From: Conoideocrella luteorostrata
Lineage: Eukaryota > Ascomycota > Sordariomycetes > Hypocreales > Clavicipitaceae
NCBI GenBank assembly: GCA_032433595.1
Contig: JASWJB010000198.1
Coordinates: 18,372 to 82,371, forward strand
Direction of reading: 5' to 3'
DNA: 64,000 nucleotides
Both the position numbers and the translations under genes were made by a program. Under the pieces are notes generated by a model. That model was not told where the DNA came from. It ran no database searches and saw nothing but the letters and a program-made list of their open reading frames with translations. Numbering within the stretch: position 1 is the first letter of the stretch; the number at the start of each line of letters is the position of its first letter. Of this stretch, positions 10,373 to 22,565 are shown in pieces.

Positions 10373-12128
10373 ATGTCCGACGTTGAATTGGAGTCGGAGA
10401 TGGGTTTCGACGAGGATGCTCCCTTCCTCAACGACGACGAAAGGGAGCACACTGATGCGGGAATTGATACAGAGGCTCGACCTCACGAGGAGCCAGACGA
10501 ACCTTTGCCTACTCGACCGCGCATTAAGGCTGCGTCATGGCAGGCCAAGACGCCCCGCACGATTGTGATTATGGTTGCCGTCATGGAGTTTTGCATCACA
10601 TCCAGTGGCATGTTGCTCCTCATTCCAGTCTACAGGCTGATAGAGGATGCTCTCTGCCATGTGCACTATAATGACGATTCGTCCGACATAATTGACGAAA
10701 TGAAGTGCAAGGTGGACGAGGTGCAGTCGCAGTTAGCCTACCTGATTGGATGGTGCAGCCTGACGAGCTCCCTAATGAGTATGACACGCCCTTCTAATCG
10801 TTATCCTACCCTTTAGGGGGCGGTCAAAGAGAGGACTGATCAAATCGCAGCCTTGCTTGTTACCTTTCCGTATGGCATGCTGGCCGACCGTATTGGTCGC
10901 AAGCCAACGGCTGTGTTCGCGTATGGCGGCCTCGCCGTTTCGTTCAGCTTCACGCCGCTATTGTTCAACGGTTTGCAGGACTATTTTCGAAGAAATCCAT
11001 ATATACTCATGACGGGCTCTCTCTGGATATTGCTCGGTGGCGGTGTTCCTGTTCTGTTCAACACGTTCTATGCCATCGCAGCAGATGTCAGCGCGGAGCA
11101 AGAAAAGTTTGTACTCTACTGGATACGTATCTCAGGCTAAACATTTGCTCACAAACTACAACAGGGCTGCGAGCTTCTTATATCTCACTTTTGGAGCTAC
11201 ATTGGGCGGCTTGATAGGGCCTCTCCTCGCTGGTGGGCTTATGTCGAAGTTTGGCCCATGGGTGCCCATATACGTCGCCTTGGCCGTCACGCCGTTCATG
11301 CTGTGTGCCCTTTTCTTTATACCCGAGACCCTTAATCTCGAGAAGAAGCCGGCACAAAGGAAAGAGAACGAATCCTTTGTCGAAGCATTCAAAGGCCACG
11401 TTGGCAGAGGACTTGAAGACCTGGCTCGCTCCGTGGACATGATTAAGAATCCGAACATCCCGCTTGTACTTCTCACTTTCTTCTTTCAGTCGGCTAGGTT
11501 TTTCGCATACTCCTCGGTGTTGGTGCAGTACATCAGCAAACATTTTGGATGGACGCTCGCCGAGACGAGTTTGCTACTGTCGCCTCTGGGCGTACTCACC
11601 CTGGTTGTGCTTGTGGCGCTACCTAAGGTGTCCGATATTTTAGTTTCGCGACGCTTCAAGTTCACAGTATTTGGCAAGGACCTGTTTTTGACACAGGTTT
11701 CGACGCTGCTCATCATATTTGGCGCCCTGATCGAAGCATTTAGTCACAACGTGGTGCTGTTTCTCTTTGGCTTGTTCATCGGCACATTCGGTGCGGCCGA
11801 TAGCCCACTGGCTCGAGCCACCATATCGCACTACGTTGATCCCAAATCCATATCGAAGCTGTATGCGCTAATTGGCATCGCGGACGTGCTGGGATCTTTC
11901 ATCGGCGGGCCCGTGTTGGCCAAGCTCTTCAGCGTTGGGTTGGAGCGCAGGGGTATCTTCATAGGCTTGCCATGGTTCTACGTTGCTTTTCTCTGCGGCA
12001 TAGCTTTTATTGCGCAACTCTTTGTGAGACCACCAAAACATGCTGGTCTTGCCCTGGAAGACACGTTGCGTCGAGAAAACGGACTTATAAATCAATCTGC
12101 GACAGAGGACCTGCTGCGTCCAGAGTGA
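10373..12128 (+). CDS. major facilitator superfamily transporter
   Basis: Three exons, 10373-10778, 10851-11106 and 11165-12128, give 541 residues. The first intron (GTATGA donor, CGCAG acceptor) joins TSSLM to TLLVTFPYGMLADRIGRKPTA. The second (GTTTGT donor, GCTAAAC branch, ACAG acceptor) joins SAEQEK to AASFLYLTFGA. The protein has an acidic hydrophilic N-terminus of about 60 residues and about 12 predicted membrane segments. The loop GMLADRIGRKPT matches MFS motif A. A central hydrophilic loop (KKPAQRKENESF) separates the halves. The substrate cannot be read from the sequence. It lies 0.75 kb upstream of an ABCC transporter in the same orientation; with no biosynthetic core enzyme nearby, a general efflux role is only an inference. 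Confidence 0.88.
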
Positions 12129-12871
12129 TATTCATAGAAATTTAACAATGCGCTATGTACATGTGGGGGATGGGGAAACAACTTAGAGAGCTGAGCTCTT
12201 TTGTATTGCTGGCGTTTCTTGTGTTCTCTTGTTGTTCCTCAGGCAGGCTATAGGCAATTCCATTTTTGGAAAATTCAAGTATTACCATTATCATCATCAT
12301 CCTCCGCGATACTTTTAAATAATGAAAAACAGCGGAAGGGAAACTCGTCAGCCCCGTCCTCTCCCTCTCTCTCCATGTGGAGTTTGGCTTACTGACCGAG
12401 ACTACCCCGTACTCCCTTATCATTTAATTTAGCCCCCGCTGATCATGCATACGGCGCTAAAGGGACCAGACCCCTTCCACCGCGAAGCTATCTCATTTGC
12501 TTACGATAGCATCCACATTGACTTGCAAGTAACCAAGCTAGCCACGCCAGTGTGTGCGTGGCAATTGGAGCGGCCTTGCTGAATTGAGAGATGGCGCAAA
12601 CGGGTACCAAGACCGGTGACAAAAGTCCGATCTCATCCAGTGGATCAGTTCTGGCTATTAAGCTTGTGAGATGCGTTTTAGCAATCCTGTTGCGGAGTAC
12701 TTTTGGCAAGATAGCCTTCGTGGCTTGACTTCTGCAGCCAATGGCTTAACGCGTTCGCATCGTGTAAACGAAAACTCGCTGTGCTTAAGAACAGACACCT
12801 TTTCCAGCAAAACATGTTGCCAAGGATCTGACAAGAGACTCCTTCTCTCGGTGTCAACATCCAACCCGATC
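12129..12871. other. intergenic between MFS and ABCC genes
   Basis: This stretch holds the 3' flank of the MFS gene and the promoter of the ABC gene. A frame open from 12671 runs into the ABC start but is not needed; the ATG at 12872 precedes the first conserved segment. No other feature is visible. Confidence 0.4.
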
Positions 12872-15800
12872 ATGGAAGTCGACAATTATAACGCTACGGC
12901 TTGTGGTGATGGCGTTTTTGGCCCTGGTGTTTGGACGAGCGGGTGTAGAGGAGGGTTCGACTTTTCATGTATGATGCATCATTACCATGTGGCATTGTGG
13001 GCGGTTGTCGGGTTGTCTAATGATCTCACAGTGACGTTTCAAGAAAGCATTCTGACGATATTACCTGCCGCTGTCTTTCTTGCTCTGGCTGGCCCCCGAG
13101 TGGTGTATCTGTTTCGAAGTAGGGACCGGACGAGAAAGACGGCGACTTATACGCCGAAATTGGTGAGTACTGTTGTTCCTGACGCTGTAGGCATGTCGGC
13201 TTGCTAAGATGGGGAACTTTTGCCTCAGGTTATGGCCAGTGTTTTATCCGGCTTGAATGTCGGGCTGGTTGCCATTGTCGCAGCATCTAAAAGACTCAAC
13301 ACCAACGTATCACTTGCATCATCCGTGCTGAGTCTCGTGGCGTCTTGCTGTATACTGCTCTTGGCGCACGCCGAACACGTCAAATCGATCCGCCCCTCCT
13401 TTCTACTCACCATCTACTTATTTGTTTCGCTGCTCTTTGACGCCACTCGCCTGCGAACAGAATGGCTCCTGTCCATCAACAACGCATACGCGAGCGTCCT
13501 GTCCGCCGTTGTAGGCGCGAAACTCACCCTCCTGGTGCTCGAGACCGTAGAGAAGCGGAGCATACTCATAAAAAACGGAAAGTCCCCGTCAAAGGAAAGC
13601 ACAAGCGGCCCGCTCAGCCGCGGGTTTTTCGTCTGGCTCAACCCCTTACTGATTACAGGATGGGCCACGATCCTGACCAACAAGGGCTTGCCAGACATCT
13701 ACGAGAAGCTGTCGTCGCGAAAACTGGAAGTGAGGTTCGCAACGAAATGGGACAAGAAAGTAGCGGCAAGCAAAACCCCCTGGCTTTTCCTGACTACGCT
13801 AAACGTGCTGAAATGGGAGCTTGCGTCAATTACCTTGCCTCGAGTCGGCATGATTGGACTGAGCATATCGCAGCCATTTTTGATCTCCAATGCATTGCGC
13901 TTCTTGGCCATGCCGGACAGCCCTGCCGCGACGAACCTCGGGTATGGGCTCATTGGAGCTTTCGCTTTGGTTTTTCTTGGATCGGCCCTGCTTACCGCCT
14001 GGCATGAGCATTTGACGTTTCGGGCTGGTGCTATGGTTCGCGGAGGGCTCATCTCGCTGATTTATCGGAAGACGCTTCGCATGCCGACTAAGGACCTCCT
14101 TTCTTCTTCCGCGGTCGCTCTCATGGGGAACGATGTAGAGACACTTACCGAGCGGCTGAGTAACCTGCTTGTAGAGTCGTGGGCCAATACAGTGACTGTT
14201 GGTATTGCGATGTGGTTGTTGTATGTGCAGCTTGGTGCGGTGTTTGTTGCCCCAATTGTAATGGCCTTGGGTAGGTTCCTTTTCGTCTTCTATTCTGTTA
14301 TGTTATGTTTTGATTTTATTTTTATATTTGTTTTCTGTCCCCTCATGGACTCATCCCAATAGAGAACAAAAAACACAACTATATACCGGCTGTATCCTGC
14401 TGGGGGACATTAACCAACAATTCCTTTTGTGTTTCAATACTCTGTTTTCCTTGGGAAGGTCATCTTAAAAATGGCTTTGCTGACATGTGCCCAGTGTCTT
14501 TGTCTGTCAACACCTGGCTTGGCAAGCTCATGGTCCCAAGGATGATGACCTACCAAAAGGCTACACAAGACCGCATCAACTTCACCTCTGAAGTCTTGGG
14601 CAACATGAGGGCTGTCAAGATGCTCGGATTCACGGACAAATTCTCTCGACTCATCTCGCAAAAGAGAAATAATGATATCGATGCTGGAAAGCAGTTTCGA
14701 GTCATAAGTGTGTGGACTAACGCAGTCAGTAAGTTTTCTCTGATCCCCAATCTGGGATAAGAATTTTTTTTTTCTCACGGGTTTCCGTAATCTGCAGCGA
14801 ACGGGAACATCAGTATTACTCAGGCTGTCACCTTCGGTGCCTATGCTATCGCCGCGAAAATCACCGGAAGCGATACATTTTCGACCACTCAGGCAATTAC
14901 TGCGCTTTCCATTCTCAACGTGATGATGATGCCTCTGAGTCATCTTCTGGGTAACATACCTTCTTCATTCTCAGCATTCGGTTGTTTCAAGCGCATTCAA
15001 GACTTCTTGCTGCTTGATGAGCGGGTAGACGGCAGGACCCTCTTGATGCGCCCACACGAGAAGATTCTTGATAGTACATCTCATGATGGGCATGTGGCTG
15101 CTGCCGTCAGTGGTATTGAGTTGGGAAATCTAAAGCCTCAGAAGATGGATGTATCTCCTGTAACGGTCTCCAGCGGGAGCTTCAACTGGGGCGAGCGCGC
15201 CGTCCTTCAAGACATCAACACTTCGCTTCCCATGGGCGCCAATGGATCTCTGACAACCATTGTAGGACCTATTGGCTCCGGGAAGTCGACCTTCCTGAAG
15301 GCCCTATTGGGTGAGACTGCTGTTGCGAATGGCGTTGTGTCTCTGAGCTCGGCAGAGGTTTCTTTCTGCGACCAAACACCGTGGGTTATGAATGCAACAA
15401 TCAAGGATAACATCATTGCTGAGTCTAGAGGCTTCGAGGAGTCTTGGTTCGACACTGTTGTAGAGGCCTGTGACCTGGCTGTTGATTTGGCCCGACTCCC
15501 TGCTGGTGCAGAAACCGTCGTTGGTGACAAGGGCCTGAGGCTCAGTGGCGGCCAGAAGCAGAGAATTGTGAGTCCAAGCAAGCATCGCCATCCTATACCG
15601 TTAACATGACTCAGCCTAATCACTATCATTAGGCAATTGCTCGCGCGGTCTACTCCAGGAAGCGAGTTGCCATTTTTGACGATGTATTCAGTGGCCTCGA
15701 CAAAGTGACAGAACGGGCTGTGTTTACTCGCTTGTTTAGCAAGACAGGTCTCTTGAGACAGAGCGGCACGACTGTTATCCTCGCAACGCATTCTGGTAAG

Positions 15801-18453
15801 CACAATTGAATGTAGTAAAACCATGAGTAGGAACTGGGCACCCCGCTGAAACCTAGACTTCCATCTGTAGTTCATCACCTCCCCGAATCCGATTTCGTAA
15901 TCGCCCTCGATGCGGCGGGACACATCGTCGAACAAGGAACTTTCACGGACCTCCGGACACGAGGAAAATACATCCAAAGCCTGGACATCACCGAGCCCGA
16001 CACTGAGTCAGACGAAGAAGAGTCGACATCGCGTACAGAAGTAAAGGAAATGACGGATGAGGTGAAGCCGCTTACAATGCGCGCGGAGGTTGAGCAGAAA
16101 CGATCCAGTGATAGAGCCACATTCAAGTACTACCTTGCTTCTGTCAGGTGGTTTAATCTGATTGTCTCTGCGTCGTACGTCATTCTTCAGGGTGTATTAA
16201 TCATGATGCGATGTAAGTTACGGCATCATTCTCTTCGACCCTCGACTTCCCGCTAACCACTACGCCCCAGACGTCTGGATCACATGGTGGGGTGACGGCA
16301 AGTTCAGGCCAAGCGACGATGTTGGGTTCTGGCTGGGTTTGTATACGGCGATGAGCATGGGGGAGACTGTTTTCATTTCGCTGGCTATTATGTAAGTTGA
16401 ATATCTGGGAGGGAAAACGACTAGGGAGATCTGCTTATACGCCGTGTTTAGGGAAGGCTTGATGGTTCTCGGCCCAGTGAGCGGCCGGTTACTGCACAGT
16501 CGGCTGCTCAATGCAGTCATGGGGTAACTCACTACATTTGATTGAAGACTCTGCTACCAGGATCTCTGTCTAACTTGTACAACTTAGGGCACCTTTGTCG
16601 TTCATCACAAAGAACGAAACTGGATCTCTTGTCAACCGGTAAGTGTTGCGGATGTGTGTGTGTGTGTGTGTGTGTATTTGTGTGTGAGCTGCATCTAACT
16701 TGTATCCTAGATTCAGCCAGGATTTGCGATTCGTAGATGTCGTGCTTCCCATCACGCTCTCAGTATTTCTGTTTGGTAAGTGCGCGGCTCCGAAGAAAGG
16801 AGTCACGCCCAGAATATCTCCTGGACATCAAGTTCTAATCGTGATGCAGAGGTGGTCAACGTCATCAGCATTGCCGGACTCGCAGCCGCAGCAGTAAGCT
16901 GGTTCGCCATATCGATCCCCTTTGTTGTCGTAGTTTTAGTCGTCATCCAGCGGTTCTACGTTCGCACATCAAAACAACTGCGTCTTCTCGAGTACGTGCC
17001 CGTCCAATGCCGCCCAAGCAATCACCACTTTTGATTTTCTATTTATATTTCTCTCTCTATTTTTTGTTTATTTATTTGCCGAACTAATCTCGTTGCAGGA
17101 TTGAGCACAAGGCCCCTCTGTACTCCCACTTCCTCGAATCGATGAATGGCCTGTCCACAATCCGAGCATTTGGCTGGACCAAGCCTTACTGCGAAAAGAA
17201 TCTGCGGCTGCTCGACAATGCACAGAAGCCATCGTACCTTCTGTACTGCATTCAACGATGGCTGACCCTCGTTCTTGATTTGGTCGTCGCTGCGCTGACT
17301 GTGATGCTGATGGCGTGTGCGGTGGTCCTGCGGCACAAGGTGAATCCGTCGTTGCTGGGCATTGCGCTCGTCAACATGATGGAGCTGGGTAACAACTTAA
17401 AGGGCATCATCATCCAGTGGTCCACGCTAGAGACGTCTCTGGGGGCCGTGACTCGCATCAAGGAGTTCGCGGAGAATGCGCCGGTGGAAGTCCTTCCCCA
17501 GGAGAGTAAGGATCCCGGGCTGGCTTGGCCGGCGCAAGGGGCCGTGCAGTTCAGAAAGGTTTCTGTGAAATATGAGTAAGTTGCGACTGTGATAGTAACC
17601 AAAAAGAAGAAGAAGGAGAAGAAGAACAGAAAATTAGGTATGCGACGGCTGCTAACCCCGTACGACTCAGCACACTGGAGGAGCCCATTCTGCAAAACAT
17701 CACGTTCGACATTCAGCACGGCCAAAGAATCGGCATCTGTGGCCGCAGCGGCAGCGGCAAGAGCTCTCTCATCCAAACGCTCTTCCGCCTCGCGGATATC
17801 ATAGACGGCCAGGTCCTCATCGACGGCGAGGACATTACAAGAATCCCCCGTTCGCTGGTGCGCGAAAGGCTAAGCTGTCTCACACAAGAGCCCTTCATAT
17901 TCACAAACACCATCAGGTTCAACGTCGATCCGCTAGAGCAGCATGAAGACGACGCGAAGATAGTCGATGCGCTACGGCGAGTCGGGCTATGGTCCATCAT
18001 GAAGCGCAAGATCGACGACGGCAAGAATCCTCTGTACGAGACGATGGATGAGACATTCCTGTCGCATGGGCAGCGGCAGCTTCTGTGTCTTGCGAGGGCG
18101 CTGCTGAAGAAGAGTTCGGTGCTGATCTTAGATGAGCCGACGAGCAGGTATGAATCATAAAACACGGGGGGTGTTTTTGCGATGCCACGCTATGTATGTA
18201 CACTGTGCCGTAGCTGACTATTTGCAGTGTTGACAGAGTCACGGATGCGACGATGCAGGAGGTCATTCGCGCAGAGTTCCGCGATCAAACCATCATCATG
18301 ATTGCGCATCGCCTGGACACGCTGTTGGACTTTGACAAGATTGCCGTGCTGGATATGGGCGTGCTGGTGGAGTTTGATTCGCCGGAGAGGCTGTTGGCGA
18401 ACGGAGATGGATATTTTTCGAGGCTATACCGCGCGGATGGGACAAAGCGATGA
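12872..18453 (+). CDS. ABC transporter, ABCC (MRP) subfamily, full transporter
   Basis: Fourteen exons: 12872-13162, 13229-14270, 14495-14728, 14798-15567, 15633-15795, 15871-16212, 16271-16391, 16452-16523, 16588-16638, 16711-16775, 16850-16991, 17099-17575, 17671-18147, 18228-18453. They sum to 1490 residues with every junction in frame. Architecture: an N-terminal TMD0-like membrane region, then TMD1, NBD1, TMD2 and NBD2. NBD1 has Walker A GPIGSGKST, signature LSGGQ and Walker B VAIFDD. NBD2 has Walker A GRSGSGKSS, signature LSHGQRQL and Walker B VLILDEPTSSVD. NBD1 carries Asp where the catalytic Glu is usual, so its ATP site is probably degenerate, as in many ABCC proteins. Likely role: ATP-driven export of organic anions, conjugates or toxins at the plasma or vacuolar membrane. 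One intron holds a TG dinucleotide run (16653-16675). The MFS neighbour suggests an efflux pair. Confidence 0.93.
16653..16675. repeat. TG dinucleotide microsatellite inside an ABCC intron
   Basis: An uninterrupted TG run of about 11 units lies in the intron between exons 9 and 10 of the ABC transporter (intron 16639-16710). Confidence 0.9.
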
Positions 18454-18751
18454 GACGGCACGAAGTCATGAGAGGGCGATGATGTATGGACGGGGCCACG
18501 GCTATGTATGCTGCAGAGCGTGTTTCACAATGTATAAATTTACTCCGTACTTTTACAGTATAACGAACAAGACGTCCAGGCCTCATACACGACATTCCAA
18601 AGAATCCATCCATGTACGTACTCGGGCTTTGTTCCGCCTTGCGTTCGTTACACACCCATGCGTGGGAACCAGAATCGGCCAAGCTCATTCACACCCCCAG
18701 TTGCCATCCGACTCTGAGCTTCAGGTCACTCCCGTCCCAGATACAAGCCTC

Positions 18752-19326
18752 TTAAATAGTAAAAGCCGAGTAGCCCTGCAGGGCGCCCATAGCCGTAACG
18801 GCCACCAAGTTAGACGTCACTCCATTCTTCGCATACCACCAGCCGCTGATCCACATGATGGCAATCATGGAACCCGCGATGGCCTTGTGGATAGGATCGT
18901 GCAGCAGCGCCGGGTTCTGCGACCACGCGTAGTTAAGGAGGGCTGCCAATCCGCCGCTCAGTCGGTATTCATTGGTAACTTTTTAAGAGGAAAGAGGGAA
19001 AGAATGAAAAGAAAAGAAAAAAGCACCAAAGAAGGGAACACTACGCACCATTCAGGATGAAGAACCCGCTGCCTTGGTACCAGCCTACTTTGGCGCACGC
19101 GGATGACAGTCTAGACAGGGACTGGAACTTGGCGTTTGCTTGCCAGTCCTTGGCGCTGGACTTGACGTTGAACTCGTTAGTAATTTGTTTTTATTTTTTT
19201 TGCCTCCTGCTTAATTGCTGGGGTTTGCGCTGTGATTAACGAGCTCGCTGGGAGGGAGGGACGTACGGTGTGGCCGAGCGACAAGAGCAGCCAGCCCACG
19301 GCGGTGACTTTAAGAGACTTGGTCAT
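18752..19326 (-). CDS. small integral membrane protein, uncharacterised fungal family
   Basis: Three exons, 19326-19267, 19172-19049 and 18978-18752, give 136 residues. Exon 1 encodes MTKSLKVTAVGWLLLSLGHT, a membrane-anchor-like segment ending exactly before a GTACGT donor. Exon 2 begins FNVKSSAKDWQANAKF, with KVGWYQGSGFFILN at its end. Exon 3 carries SGGLAALLNYAWSQNP and a hydrophobic tail ending in AMGALQGYSAFTI. The exon 2/3 junction is less certain: a GTAGTG donor at 19044 with an acceptor before 18958 also keeps the frame. About three to four membrane segments are predicted. I recognise the pattern of a small conserved fungal membrane protein but know no function. The gene is convergent with the ABC transporter, its stop lying 0.3 kb from that gene's stop. 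Confidence 0.7.
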
Positions 19327-19802
19327 GGTGGTGACGGTGGGTGTTTCGGGAGCAGTGCGCAGGAAAGAGTTACAGAGGAACTACTGAGTCGTGATATGGG
19401 ACAACTATGGGTGTCAAGTGAGGGACGATGATGTAGGTTAATAGTAAGTATTTCAATGGATGGTCGGGGCAACTGCCGGTCAGTGCAGTCCGTGCCGTGC
19501 CTCGGCTGGCTGGGCCAAAGTTCCTCCGCGAAATGGGTGATGCGGGCAGGGGGGGTAAGGGGCATCCGGGGCGGAGATTAGGTTTGCACTAACTGCGAGA
19601 ACACATTGTAGGCTGTAATATAACTACGGAGTAGCTGCGCAGTACTCCGTAGTTACGGGGTATTCAACCACGGAGTACGGACATCTCTGATCGGAACAAA
19701 AACAGCATCGCCCGGGGTTCCAGTGCGGGCAGCGGCATAACTAGTTAGCGCGGCTTGCCTGGATATGGTGGAAAGAAAGGCGTTGAAACGTTGCCATTCG
19801 GC
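19327..19802. other. intergenic with inverted-repeat copies of the TACGGAGTA motif
   Basis: This stretch lies upstream of the small membrane protein. It contains a perfect 13-bp inverted repeat, TAACTACGGAGTA at 19621-19633 and its complement at 19643-19655, with a further ACGGAGTA copy at 19670-19677. No gene is supported. Confidence 0.5.
19621..19655. repeat. 13-bp perfect inverted repeat containing the TACGGAGTA motif
   Basis: The arms TAACTACGGAGTA and TACTCCGTAGTTA flank a 9-nt spacer (GCTGCGCAG). It is the only place in the window where two copies of the dispersed motif form a clean hairpin-capable pair. Confidence 0.85.
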
Positions 19803-20320
19803 ATGTCGATGTATATGTGTGTATATGTAGGTGTGTGTATGTATGTATGTGTGTGTATGTATGTGTGTATGCACATGTGTATATGTATGTGTGTGTATGC
19901 ATGTGTGTATATGTATGTGTGTATATGTATGTGTGTATATGTATGTGTGTATATGTATGTGTGTATATGTATGTGTGTATGTAATTATGTGTGTGTATGC
20001 ATATGTGTGTATATATGTATGTGTGTGTATGTGTGTATGTATGTATGTGTGTGTATGTGTGTATGCACATGTGTATATGTATGTGTGTGTGTGCATGTGT
20101 GTATATGTCTGTGTGTATATGTATGTGTGTATATGTATGTGTGTATATGTATGTGTGTATATAGTTATGTGTGTGTATGCATGTGTGTGTATATATGCAT
20201 GTGTTGTGTATATATGTATGTGTGTGTATGTGTGTATGCATGTGTATATATGTATGTGTGTACATGTATGTGTGTGTATGCATGTGTATATATTTGCATA
20301 TATTTGTATGTATGCATGTA
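19803..20320. repeat. TATGTG/TGTGTA satellite with higher-order structure
   Basis: About 0.5 kb of alternating purine-pyrimidine repeats built from TGTA, TGTG and 12-nt TATGTATGTGTG units. Landmarks recur at long range: GCACATGTGTATATGT at 19871 and again at 20065 (194 bp), and an ATTATGTGTGTGTATGC / GTTATGTGTGTGTATGC pair at 19984 and 20164 (180 bp). Large segments therefore seem to have duplicated and then changed in unit number. Long open frames on both strands (Tyr-Val-Cys-Met or Thr-His-Ile-Tyr rich) are artefacts of the repeat. The alternating composition favours Z-DNA or slippage. Confidence 0.95.
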
Positions 20321-22565
20321 CGAGCTTCATCAACCAAGGGAAGTAGTAGCAGGCAAACACTGCTCCACAGCCACCAACTCGCTCGCGGGATAACCACCAC
20401 GATGTGTAATTGTAATTACCCGCCTGCCATGCAAGCAAGAAAACACACAAACTATCCAAAGCAACGTCAACTATGCCGCGAATACCTATTCGTGAACAAC
20501 CCCGCTTCGCCGTCAGGTGCTGGTGCAATGTATACGGAGTACCGAGTACAGCATTCATCATGTCTCCAGCCAAGACCGTCAGGCAGACAAACACATCACC
20601 AATCCAAAACATACCGTACTGTCAATCTTCCGCCATCATCATCATGTCCCCGCGCCACGCAACCAGGAAACTCCTTTCGACTTATCATCCCCAGCCGGTG
20701 TCTGATTCACAGCCCGCTGGTCATCATGAACAGCAACACAGACAAATCCAAGTATAAAGAATCGCTGCCAGCCCGGTGCCTTTGCCCCCTCTCCGTCGAA
20801 TCTCCCATTGAACACCAATCGAGTCGCTGAATGCCAATACAACGAGAAAGAACAGAAGAAAACCTTGCCTCACCAAAAGAAAATTAGAACGTATCCCCGT
20901 TCAACAACTCTCTCAGCAGCAACTCAGCCCCCCTCCCCCCCTACACAACAAAGAAAGAAAAGCCCCAAACCATCTACCATGTGCTTTTCATTCATGCTTC
21001 TATCTAACGTGTCCTGACTGCATAGAGACCTATTTACAATAACAAGGGGGATAGCGTTGAATGCCCCGATGGCTTAATCCGCCCGAGGTCCCCCAACATA
21101 GACCATGCCATGGTTCGTGATGCCTGTCTAATTAAAAAGAAGAAGAAGGAGGGTCAACAGAAGAAGTAGCACCCTCGAAATCCAGATTCGTCAAATGCAA
21201 ACCGCAAAGGAAATCCATACATGATATTAGGGGCAGCGAACAGACGGGCAACAAAAGAACACGTTGCGGCCTACAAGGGAAGACGGTGTGTGGGCGGAAA
21301 TAGCCCCCCACAAGATGAAGAAATTGCTCTTGTACGAATTTGAACTTGTTAAGTTGGTCAAATCATGTAAATATGCTCTAATAGAAGTTCTAGGCTGCTC
21401 TTATAAGCCAGAAATCCAGTCTTACCTTCACTCTTGAATTGCGTCTTGTTCGGAGCTCTGCTCCTATACCTATTATGCTTGTAATAATACTTTTAAAGGA
21501 CTGTTGCATTTCATAACCTTGAATGAAACTGCTTAAGTATTTCGATATCACTATCTCCAAGTTCTCTGCAAGTTCAAATCGGCCCCTACCTAGTTCCACC
21601 ATTAAATTGCAGTTGCGTTGCTGGTTATGCGTCAGATACCAGCACACACATGTGTTGGAGGTGTGTGCCTTGGGTCGACGCGACAGAGAGGTTGTAGGGC
21701 CATACCATATCAAGAACGGGAGGGCAAACACCTTCTGAATGAACTTGCAAAATGTCTGGGCGAAGTGAATGCATGGAGTGGGAGGGACCAAAGGCGTCGG
21801 GATGCCGCGTTCGCACACAGAGAGACCAACGAGCGAATCGGTGAGTTTGTACCCAGTTCTCCGGGGTAGCACAACATCTTGAGGGCGAATCACACACAAA
21901 GAAGGAGGAGACACGATATCCTCATCCTGGTCAGATCACGTCCAGACCGGCCTGAAACATTCCATCTATGCCTCCCGTGAAATGATGGCGACATAGCGGC
22001 ACAGGACCAATGCTCAAGCCATCTTATATCCTGTCTGTCACTCTGATATCTCCATTTTCTAAGCTCCAAGGCAAATCCAGCTGCTGGGTCGACGGTTTGC
22101 GTCTGCCGCCACATTATTCCTGACTGCACGCACTTGTCGCATGTGCTACATCGAAGTAGAGCGCGATAGCAGACCCCTCTGCTACGATGCACAGCGAGCT
22201 CGGTACCCCCACCGTGGAGACTGCAACGAAGGCTTTCGGAGCGAATACAGGCCGCGCAAAAGTAGACACATAAGACTCTGCTGGAAATGCAAGGCTGCTC
22301 TTCATGAGAGGACGCGTGATCGCGTAGCAAACGGCTGTTGACGGCATGGTGCCATGGTAATTGTACTCACGGGCGGGGGGACACTCTAACTGAAGCAAGT
22401 ATTGAAAGAGCGCCGCTATGGAGTATTGATATATGTACTTGAAACAGGCTGGGCCATGCTCTCTATGAATAAATAGCTATTGAAACAAGACAGAAGAAAT
22501 TGACAAAAAAACAATTTGCACCAGCACCCGTAAGAAATGTGCAAAGCGCACCGGAAAGTCTCTCA
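20321..22565. other. intergenic, 2.2 kb, no supported gene
   Basis: Between the satellite and the 3' end of the thioesterase-like gene. One TACGGAGTA motif is at 20532-20540. Polypyrimidine and A-rich patches occur at 20840-20960. Several open frames of 60-175 codons show no conserved motif, membrane pattern or plausible splice structure. The low hydrophobic frame near 20400-20612 (minus) runs straight into the satellite. Confidence 0.35.

Noticed and set aside
19653..20612. Long open frames across the satellite on both strands (up to 319 codons)
   Set aside because: The translation is a simple Thr-His-Ile-Tyr or Tyr-Val-Cys-Met repeat, set by the nucleotide repeat and open in several frames at once.
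21390..22398. Overlapping minus-strand frames of 94-174 codons downstream of the thioesterase-like gene
   Set aside because: Frames overlap each other, have no conserved pattern and lie in the 3' flank of the neighbouring gene.
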